Part shown: in pieces, positions 56,297 through 64,000 of the stretch
Layout: each line of letters begins with the position of its first letter
Numbering within the stretch: position 1 is the stretch's first letter
DNA from: Pseudovirgaria hyperparasitica
Lineage: Eukaryota > Ascomycota > Dothideomycetes > Acrospermales > Acrospermaceae
DNA length: 64,000 nt
Direction: 5' to 3'
Assembly (NCBI RefSeq): GCF_010093815.1
Contig: NW_022985563.1
Span: forward strand, 375,446 to 439,445
Translations under genes and position numbers: made by a program
Notes under the pieces: model-generated
Told to the model about the DNA's origin: nothing
Database searches by the model: none
The model's input: only the letters and a program-made list of their open reading frames with translations

Positions 56297-58252
56297 ATGG
56301 CAGGCTACACATATTCCCCATTGCAAGACCCGAAGACGCAGATCAGGCTCCTCACATTGTTTCCTGGAGACTTCTCTGACCCAATCATCTTGAGTCTACA
56401 TACTGTATCTCTGACATTGACGAATAAGAACCACTATGAAGCTCTTTCATACGTATGGGGGTCGTCCACAGAGACGAGGACAATCTTTCTGAGGCTGTCA
56501 GACGAGTCACAAGACTCAGCTGAACCCAACATGGATTCTGCACCCTTTGAAGCTACGCTAAACCTTGAATCGGCATTGAAGCACCTCAGACAGATGAAAC
56601 AGCCACGGAAGCTATGGGTGGATGCTTTGTGTATCAATCAGAAGGACGATGTCGAGAAGGGTTATCAGGTAGCTATAATGGCTGATATTTATCGCGATGC
56701 GAAAGTTGTGCTCTGGCTTGGTCCTGAGGAAAATGACAGCAAACATGCGATGAGCCTGATGGCAAACATGGGAGAGCAGATCAAAGTAGACTGGCACACT
56801 TGTCTTCCTGAAGAGGACTCTTTGGCAAGAGTAAACCTCTCATGGACAGATGATAAGTCATCCGGCCCCCATTGTGAGCGGGACTTCCTCGCCATCCACC
56901 ACTTACTGACTCGGCCGTATTTCAACCGGCTGTGGATAAGACAAGAAGTCTTTCTATCCGGTCCCCAGTCAATTTTAGTCTGTGGCCATGATGCATTGTC
57001 CTGGGACTGCTATGGCGCAGCAACGATCGTCATGAGGGTAAAGTTCAAGCACGCACTAGAGCAAGGTGAATTTTTTCCGGAAGCTTTACAAGATCCATGT
57101 TGGCAAAGTATCGCCATCTGCAACAGACTCGAGTATGATTCCATGGATTTGGCTTTGGAAGACGCTCAGACGGCTAATTGTTATGACCCACGAGATCGCA
57201 TCTACGCCAACTTCTTCGCAAGTGCGGATCTGCGCAGGATCATCAATCCTGACTACACAAAGACTATGGAAGAGGTGTATATAGATGCTACTCGGCGTAT
57301 GATAGCTCTATACGGCGATTTTAGAATACTGTCTCATTGTGATTCGAGATATCACCGATCCGGGCTGCCTAGCTGGGCTCGAAATTGGCAACATGGATAT
57401 GGCGTACATTCAAGTAGGATTGGACAATGTCCAAATTGGGCCGGTGGAGTGACTCGAGCTGAGGCATGGTATGCGTCGGACCAAGAATGCTATGGTATGA
57501 GCACACATAGTGTTTTCGCAGAAACGGTATGTCATGTTTGGCCTGTGGTGAGGAACGACAGTCATTCGAGTGTCACCTTCTCAGGTCTACCATCGATTGG
57601 TTTTCTGTTATCAAAAGCCGCAGAGTCGGGTCGCTCGTACACTGTGGAACAATTATTGGTATCGCTTTGTTGTGTGCTTTTCAGCAACAAGTTCGGTGAG
57701 CGCTTTCAGCCACCGTTGTCACATTTCGCAAGCTTCACGGAGACCACAGAAGCTTTCGTACGATCCTGGTCGAAGAACCTTAACAAGCCGTTGGTCTTCA
57801 ACGACACCTCGATTCCTGTCTTGGGAAGTATACCGCTTGTGTCCACTCGATGTTTGTTTATGAATTCGTCCGGTAATTTGGGTCTGGGGCCACTGGAGAC
57901 TAAACAAGGCGATTCAGTAGCCGTGCTTGTCGGAGGGGCCACACCATTCGTCGTCAGACCTAGGAACCACTTCTGGATATTGATCGGAGAGTGTTTCGTT
58001 GACGGTTTAATGTACGGCGAGGTCCTCTTCGGACCCATTCCTTCCTCAATTGAGCCTGTACTGACAGGTAACACATTTCAGAACCCTTCGTACAGAGACA
58101 TGATTACAGGAAGGATAGTGGAAGATCCTAGAGTATCCATGCTGTTAGAAAAGCTGCCCGTCGAAGAGAGAAAACAAATAGAAGGGCAGAAGCTCTCCGC
58201 AGATGTCCTGAAAAGGATGGGCGTTCAGTTACAGAAGATCACATTAGCGTGA
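56297..58252 (+). CDS. HET-domain (heterokaryon incompatibility-like) protein
   Basis: An intronless frame of 651 residues. The HET domain is N-terminal with its three usual blocks: YEALSYVWGS (about 48-57), LWVDALCINQKDDVEKGYQV with IYRDAKVVLWLG (about 106-143), and RPYFNRLWIRQEV (about 205-217). The C-terminal half has the common fungal pattern with YTVEQLL... and GATPFVVRPRNHFWILIGECFVDGLMYGE. HET proteins can trigger cell death on fusion of unlike hyphae, but most genome copies are untested. The frame is intact. ATG at 56297 (MAGYTYSPL) is the first Met of the conserved start; the open frame reaches 10 codons further up without another ATG. Confidence 0.92.
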   Translation: MAGYTYSPLQDPKTQIRLLTLFPGDFSDPIILSLHTVSLTLTNKNHYEALSYVWGSSTETRTIFLRLSDESQDSAEPNMDSAPFEATLNLESALKHLRQMKQPRKLWVDALCINQKDDVEKGYQVAIMADIYRDAKVVLWLGPEENDSKHAMSLMANMGEQIKVDWHTCLPEEDSLARVNLSWTDDKSSGPHCERDFLAIHHLLTRPYFNRLWIRQEVFLSGPQSILVCGHDALSWDCYGAATIVMRVKFKHALEQGEFFPEALQDPCWQSIAICNRLEYDSMDLALEDAQTANCYDPRDRIYANFFASADLRRIINPDYTKTMEEVYIDATRRMIALYGDFRILSHCDSRYHRSGLPSWARNWQHGYGVHSSRIGQCPNWAGGVTRAEAWYASDQECYGMSTHSVFAETVCHVWPVVRNDSHSSVTFSGLPSIGFLLSKAAESGRSYTVEQLLVSLCCVLFSNKFGERFQPPLSHFASFTETTEAFVRSWSKNLNKPLVFNDTSIPVLGSIPLVSTRCLFMNSSGNLGLGPLETKQGDSVAVLVGGATPFVVRPRNHFWILIGECFVDGLMYGEVLFGPIPSSIEPVLTGNTFQNPSYRDMITGRIVEDPRVSMLLEKLPVEERKQIEGQKLSADVLKRMGVQLQKITLA

Positions 58253-58435
58253 AGTCCTTTCGAAAATGAAATGGGCTCTCTGCTTTTTAGCATCAAGGAT
58301 CCGGGATTCTACCATCTTGATATGATAGAAACTTGCAGTCTGAATACTCGTTGTTATTCCATGAATCAACCATAACCAACGCCGCGCAATGCCTAGATAT
58401 AGCCTTATATCCTATCCAAAGGTAGAGCAAGTACT

Positions 58436-60410
58436 CTATTCCTCGTCAGTATCGACCATCATACTTTCCCCACCCATCATACTTTCCCCACCCATCATGC
58501 TTGTAGAATCCCCAAAGTCCGTCCGTGACTGGCGGCGGTCTCGGAAGCCTATGCTGCTAGTTGAATCGCGGGGGGCTTTACCCTTCACTTTCCTCCGCCT
58601 CTGTAAATCAAGTTTCCGCTGGCCTAGTCGCTGCTCATATGCTTCCTCTTCAGATTCGCCCATGATGGACGATTGCTCATTAGCTTCTAGAGCCTTACTT
58701 AGAAGCTCTGTCGCAATGGGATCCTGTGGACTAATCGCGAGTGCTTCATGAAATGCGATGACAGCTTCCCAGGGCTCGTTCATCTCTAAGAGAACAAGAC
58801 CTTTCGCACAGAAAACACCTGCATCTTTCCCGCCTTGTCGTAGCACCTCTTCAAACTGAATGAGAGCTTCGTTGAGTTCGCCTAGTCGCCGGTATGCGTG
58901 TCCAAGGTTCGCTCGAGTCGCCACCCATGCGCGAGGATCAGAGTCTATGTCTGCTGCTGTCGTTAAAGCCAGCGTGAATATTTGAACGGCCTCTGCTAGA
59001 TGTTCTTTGTGATAGAATACCACACCCATCTCATTCAGCAAAAGTGGATCGGTCTTACAAAGACTATAGGCAGTGTTGAGATATTCATGGGCGAGAGGCA
59101 TGTTATTAAGCTGGAGATTTTGCATTCCAAGATACAGTTGAGGAAGGTGGGTGCCCTGGAACAATCTCGCAGCAGTCGAGTAGGCTGATATAGCCTGGTC
59201 GTGTTCTCCCTCAGCTGCGAATGTGTGCGCAAATCCAATCCAAGCCGGCCCAAAATGAGGATCCATCATTGACGCCTTCGAGAAGAAGCGTCGCGCCTCT
59301 GCAATGCGATTAATTGTAAGGTAGTAAACTCCAACCGCAAGCCAAGCGCATGGCTCTTCTGGGTGGTTATCTGCCAGATCGTGAGACAGTAGAAACAGTG
59401 TGTTCTTTTCGTTCAATTCGTGCAAACATGCCAGATGTACGGGGTAAGTCTTGAAGTTATAGCGGTCCCGTTCGAGAATCACCTCTGTAAGAGCCAGCGC
59501 ATCCTTGAAACGACATTGTGTAAAGAGTAGCTCTGCCTTAGCGAGCAAGATATCCGGATTGGCAGACAGATTATAGTGCGTGGACAAAGTTTCGGTCGCA
59601 GCCGAGAAGTCATCTGCATGCTCGTATTTCGACAGCCTTGTCGTGTATAACATCTTGGTGAACTCTGCAGCTTCTTGCGACACAGAAGCACTATCTCCTA
59701 CAACGGCCTCGAAGTTCAGTGATTCCAAAAACTTCCATTCTTCGTCTGGGGACATCAGTGAGTTCTTCATCAACTGATCGAAAGCTTCAAAACACTGAAC
59801 ATCTATGCGGACAGCATCCTTGTAACATTCCTTCGCTCGGTCGAAGGCGTTCTGCTTCGCATAGCAGACTCCTCTAAGATAACACATCGCCGCTTCGAAG
59901 CGTATTTTGGTCATATCCTCCTTGTCCCTGTCTTCACTTCGATCGATTCGATCGGGGAGCCGTGAGGCGTATTTGTGACCTTTAGAAAGCATAGACCTCG
60001 CGTTGCCGTCAACATGCTGCAACTTCCGGCGTGCGCTATCTGGCGTCTTGATAAGATGTGTAGGATTCTTCTCGCCCAGTATGGCCAAAGCATCCTCGAA
60101 TTTACCCTGCTTGACGTGGCAATGGGCTGCTAGGTATTGACATGAAGGGTTGCTGGTGATGAGATTGCCCCGAGAGAGGAAGTTTTGAGCCCTTGTATAG
60201 TTCCCGGTCTGAAAATGTACTTGCGCAAGCCAGAAAGCATCGGTGTCGTTGTCTATAGGCTTTGTCAGTCAGTTGGTGAGGCAGCGACGTGCTTGTGGTA
60301 TATGTACTGGTCAATGCAAGGAGTTTGTCGCCAATAAATATGGCAGACTCGTATTGATGCTTGTCGAGAGCATCTTTCCTCCAGTCTCGCAAGAACCTCT
60401 CCATTCTCAT
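58436..60410 (-). CDS. CDC16: Anaphase-promoting complex TPR subunit Cdc16/Cut9 (APC6)
   Basis: Exons 60308-60410 and 58436-60252 (intron 55 nt) give 639 residues. The start MRMERFLRDWRKDALDKHQY and IFIGDKLLALTNNDTDAFWLAQVHF are typical of Cut9/Apc6. TPR repeats run through most of the protein, e.g. CYLRGVCYAKQNAFDRAKECY, CAWLAVGVYYLTINRIAEA and ANLGHAYRRLGELNEAL. The C-terminal tail is basic then Ser/Met-rich with MMGGES repeated. It is a scaffold subunit of the APC/C ubiquitin ligase, which degrades securin and cyclins at anaphase. An in-frame GTG lies 6 codons upstream; ATG 60410 or 60404 is the likely start. Confidence 0.93.
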
Positions 60411-60842
60411 ACTCCGGAATTTGGGCACTTAAAAGGTCAAGTAGAAAGACGAAGGTATTGGAAGAGGAATTTGGAGAAATTCCAGGCCATCACTGTGGTT
60501 CTAGTGCGGCCAGGTCATGGTATAGAAGCGATAAGTGACCTAGACCGTAAAGAGCGACGTTGTTAGTACATCAATGATGGCGCATCGTTCTTGAGACATG
60601 TAAACAGACAGGATGGGCGCACGCGATTTGACGTGTGTGCTAGCGTACTAAGTGTGGCGCGCCAGAGTGGCGGCGGGGCAGGGATGCACTCGGGATACAT
60701 GGGATCTGATGCTACCTACTAATTAGGCTTACACTTCAAAGTTCGCCTTCTCAACTTCTTAACTTCCACCACACCCTCGCCACTATTACCTCCAGCACTC
60801 CTAAACACAAAAAAAAGAACATTCCGCCCATTAGCATTTATC
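60411..60842. promoter_or_regulatory. Divergent promoter, CDC16 / YJU2
   Basis: 432 nt between outward-facing starts; an A-run (60810-60819) lies about 25 nt before the YJU2 ATG. Shared control is inferred from spacing only. Confidence 0.35.
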
Positions 60843-61646
60843 ATGTCGGAACGTAAGGTGCTCTCTAAGTACTACCCTCCAGATTTCGATCCTTCTCAAA
60901 TCACGCGGTCGAAGAAACCTAAGGATGCTGGCCCAAAAGTACAAACTGTACGCCTCATGGCCCCATTCTCCATGAAATGTACATCTTGCGGCGAATTTAT
61001 CTACAAAGGTCGAAAGTTCAACGCGCGGAAAGAGACCACAGACGAGAAATACTATGCCATTACTATATTTCGTTTCTATATCCGATGTACAAGATGTAGC
61101 TCCGAGATCACATTCAAAACAGACCCCAAGAACATGGACTATACCTGCGAGAAGGGTGCTAAGAGGAACTTCGAGCCTTGGAGAGAGGCTAAACTCAATG
61201 AAGAGACCGAGGAAGAAAGGCTGGACCGTTTAGAGAGGGAAGAAGCCGAAAAAGATGCTATGGCAGAGCTGGAATTGAAGACCATCGATGCGAAGACTGA
61301 GATGGCTATCGCCGATGCGCTCGACGAGATTAGGACACGGAACGCGCGACTAGAGAGAGCAGACAAGGATGGAGAGGCCACGGTACAGCAAGATCCAGAG
61401 AGCGAGAAATTAGAAGCGCAAGAAAGGGAAGATGCAGAAATCGCACGGAGGGCATTCGAGAAGCGTATTGAAGAAGAAATATCGACCGAGGTCGGTGTCG
61501 GCGGAGCACATTCATCTACCACCACAGCTCAAGCAGACAGCGCTGCTATGCCACCGCCACCGCCGCCAACTTTCAAACGCGCTCCGAAGAAGAAGAAAGA
61601 TTTCGGGGCCGCATTGGGCATCAAGCGCAAACCTGGGTTGGTCTAA
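60843..61646 (+). CDS. YJU2: Splicing factor Yju2 (CWC16 family)
   Basis: Intronless frame of 267 residues. Yju2 joins the spliceosome after Prp2 and promotes the first catalytic step. The start MSERKVLSKYYPPDFDPSQI is the family signature. Zinc-binding pairs are C46/C49 (MKCTSCGEFIYKG) and C82/C85 (RCTRCSSEITF), then DPKNMDYTCEKGAKRNFEPW. A long acidic coiled coil follows (about 125-215), and the C-terminus is PPPPPPTFKRAPKKKK. Length is normal for the fungal Yju2 branch. Confidence 0.95.
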   Translation: MSERKVLSKYYPPDFDPSQITRSKKPKDAGPKVQTVRLMAPFSMKCTSCGEFIYKGRKFNARKETTDEKYYAITIFRFYIRCTRCSSEITFKTDPKNMDYTCEKGAKRNFEPWREAKLNEETEEERLDRLEREEAEKDAMAELELKTIDAKTEMAIADALDEIRTRNARLERADKDGEATVQQDPESEKLEAQEREDAEIARRAFEKRIEEEISTEVGVGGAHSSTTTAQADSAAMPPPPPPTFKRAPKKKKDFGAALGIKRKPGLV

Positions 61647-62141
61647 GAGTTGAGATCCTTTATTTTATGTATATTAGCCAGCGCCTTGTTCAAGATACCA
61701 TTTCCGTTTCAATGTTCCGACTCCAGAGTAACGGCCTCCGTTAGGAGTATAGCCATAAAGGATACAATAGATCAAGCAATTCCGAGAGAATCAGACGGTC
61801 GACCCAGTCAGTGCATGGCACCTCCTATAGGTCATCACGACCATCCAGTGTGAAACGGATGTTGATATGGCTACACTATTTCCACAAAAAAGTAGACCGG
61901 CGACCCTTCGGACCGGCTTACAGAAGTACCCGGGCGGAATAGCAATTGGCGTATATCTCGATAGCATTCAAGGCGAACACAACGTTAAGACTTCAAAAGC
62001 ACCTACCAATATTATCCAATTTAGAACGAGCCTAAATCGAACAATATGCTAGTAAGACAATCCATTGCGACCTACTCACTATCGATCATCATAGCCTTAG
62101 CTGAAGCCTTCAACTACCAACATTCAGGGGTATCACAATCA
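61647..62141. other. Convergent intergenic gap
   Basis: About 500 nt between the 3' ends of YJU2 (+) and the carboxylesterase gene (-). No gene recognised. Confidence 0.5.
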
Positions 62142-63949
62142 TCACTGCCGCAAATCTACCGCCACCTGCCCGAAATATTCACACATCCCCCTCTCGTCAT
62201 TCGCCACTGTCCTCATCGTCGTTTTGTTCGTCTCGAACACTAATCTGCTGCCTTGTCCCCACTGCTCCCAAACTGGCGTACCCCGCGCCCTCTCACGATT
62301 CGGATCCAGATGTCGCACGAAACTGGTCCAGTATCCCTGCACCACCGGAATCACACCATCATTTACACCTCCTGGCAAATAACTCTGCGGCCAAAAGCTT
62401 TTCGTTCCTGCGGCCCCGGGTGACCATATAGCATTGATTTCAGCGGTGTGGAACACGCCTAGTCCACTGGCTTCACTGCGGGGATCTTTGACGGACCAGA
62501 GGTAGGTGTATACAGGTATGGAGTGCGAAGCATAGATGGAGGACAGAGTGAGTCCTGGGCAGAGGTAGCGGATGGAGCCATAGGCGTTGGCGCATTGGCG
62601 CCAGAAGTCTGTGGATTTTGGGAAGCGTTCAGGTGTCCGTGGGAAATACTTAGATACGGCGTCGGCGTGACTCGAGTTCAGATGAGGGAATTGATTGCTG
62701 AGCCATTTCGTGGACGTTTCCATGTTGGCGATATTGCGCGGGCAGAACGTCGTGCCTTCATTGAGGACATTGCTGGGCTTGTTAGATGACACTCCGGAGA
62801 AAGGTGAAAGGGTATACACACCCGTAGATAGCAGGGAGCTTCACAAAATTGCCATCCTGGAACTCCTTCATCGTCACCGCACGTACGAAATCGCTGTCGA
62901 TGACTGGACTGTACATGAACAGTGGCTCCCAGTGCTTGCGTGGATAAGGGACGTTGACAGCAGCTTTCTGATATGAACCGATGTCCATACCGCGCAAGCA
63001 CGCAAGCGTGTCAGACTTGCCCTTGCACCCACTATTTGCGACCAGCGCATCGTATTGATACTGCGATTCCTCGATCGTCAGCACAGGCCCAAACGACTGC
63101 GACTCTGCAGCCGTGCCATGGAACAACCCATCATCGCGCCCACCATACGCAGCAAGGTGTAATGTGATACTCGCGGCTCCAGCGCTATCGCCACCGAGAA
63201 CGACATGCTTGGGATTGCCGCCAAACTGTACCGAGCATGTTAGCCCTGCCAAGTGTGCACGGATCGGATTCAAACAAATGTCAACACGAAACGGTGACAT
63301 GCAAAGCGTTTCGAACTTCCAGCGCACGTACCTTTGCGATGTTGTCCTGGACCCACATCATGGCCTTCCTTTGATCCTTCAGCCCATTGTTCACACTGCC
63401 ACGCATCTCCTTGCTTGCCAGAAATCCGAGCGATGCGACGCGGTAATTGAAAGTGACAACGAGCATCTGCTTGTCCGCGGCGAGTAGCAGCGCTGAGCCA
63501 TTGTAATTTGCATTGGAGTCGGTGTTGAAGCCGCCGCCTGGGATGAAGAAATAGACGGGCAGTTGAGAGTCCGCGGTCGCACCTGTGGGCGCGTAGACGT
63601 TGATGAAAAGGCAATCCTCGGAAAGCGCGGGGGTGGGTGTTTGGGACAGGCCGATGCAACGGGCGCCGTGCTATTGACATGTAAACATCAGAGCATTTCT
63701 GGAGGAGAAATAAGATGATAAAGAACATACAACAGTTGCATTCTGGACATATTGCATACGTTCCGGATCCTGGGGTGGAGCAAAACGAAGGTTACCCGTT
63801 GGAGGAGCGGCGTAGCGCATTCCGAGCCATTGTGAGATCCCGTTTGAGAGGGCGTGGCCGTGATATGTCGCGTAGTCGAGGTGAACGGTTGTGCCTACGG
63901 CGTTGACGATGCTCTGCGCCAAGAAGGCGCTTATGAGGAGAAGACGCAT
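62142..63949 (-). CDS. Secreted type-B carboxylesterase/lipase
   Basis: Exons 63731-63949, 63332-63670, 62822-63225 and 62142-62772 give 530 residues. It has a signal peptide (MRLLLISAFLAQSIVNA) and an alpha/beta-hydrolase fold: WLGMRYAAPPTGNLRF, SEDCLFINVYAP, the oxyanion-hole block PVYFFIPGGGFN, and the nucleophile elbow GGDSAGAAS with S200. NVLNEGTTF should carry the acidic residue and GVFHTAEINAIW the His. Intron 3 (62773-62821) is needed to reach YGNVLNEG. It probably hydrolyses esters outside the cell (lipids, plant or environmental esters); the substrate cannot be told. Confidence 0.92.
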
Positions 63950-64000
63950 CGCATCAAAGAGTAGTTGGGTGCAGAGCTTGACAACCGAGTGGATAGATGT

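Noticed and set aside
1-64000. Search for LTR elements, other virus-like elements and DNA transposons
   Set aside because: No reverse transcriptase, integrase, capsid or transposase-like sequence and no long terminal repeats were noticed; reading by eye could miss short, old fragments.
1-64000. tRNA and other RNA genes
   Set aside because: No convincing tRNA B-box (GGTTCRANNCC) with matching stems was noticed; a covariance-model scan would be needed to exclude them.

Overview
The window is nuclear DNA of a filamentous ascomycete (Pezizomycotina; a Dothideomycete is my best guess, not proven). The signs are 45-120 nt GT-AG introns with CTAAC/CTAAT-like branch sites, a HET-domain gene, a questin-oxidase-like gene, a fungal GPI-type secreted protein, and single-copy housekeeping genes of fungal type. 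I rebuilt 27 protein loci by hand. Almost all splice into full-length frames that divide by three; the exceptions are the 5'-truncated window edge (ADE6), one pseudogene and one frame-disrupted F-box/WD gene. No rRNA, tRNA, CRISPR, transposon or virus-like element was recognised.

Left part (1-12 kb): ADE6 (FGAM synthase, runs off the left edge); a decayed questin-oxidase-like gene; a flavin monooxygenase and a Ca3427-type binding-protein-fold gene that share a short divergent promoter; RRP15 and SRP54, also divergent; and a 4EHP-like cap-binding protein. 12-23 kb: a large Ulp2-type SUMO protease, an M18 aspartyl aminopeptidase divergent from MIM1/TOM13, and OXA1.

Middle part (22.5-41 kb): a gene-poorer, simple-repeat-rich stretch. 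It holds an F-box/WD-like gene with a 42-nt homopolymer and an apparent frameshift, a 977-residue disordered protein, about 4 kb without a convincing gene, an F-box-like protein, an orphan membrane protein, a P450 with altered signature residues, a secreted Trp/Gly-rich GPI-type protein, and the nucleoporin POM34. Several genes here switch abruptly from C-ending to G-ending codons part way through.

Right part (41-64 kb): a degenerate acyl-adenylate-family protein, thymidylate kinase and SLX1 nuclease in tight convergence, a KDM5-type H3K4 demethylase, the meiotic axis protein HOP1, a HET protein, APC/C subunit CDC16/Cut9, splicing factor YJU2, and a secreted carboxylesterase.

The genes are mostly independent housekeeping units (purine and dTMP synthesis, SRP targeting, mitochondrial import and insertion, ribosome biogenesis, splicing, cell cycle, chromatin, recombination). 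The only hint of a pathway cluster is the monooxygenase, binding-protein-like gene and questin-oxidase remnant at 2.1-6.9 kb. I did not find a clearly new multi-gene system. The best leads are the adenylate-family pseudoenzyme, the in-gene codon-skew flips, the decayed oxidase next to live oxidative genes, and the unusual P450.
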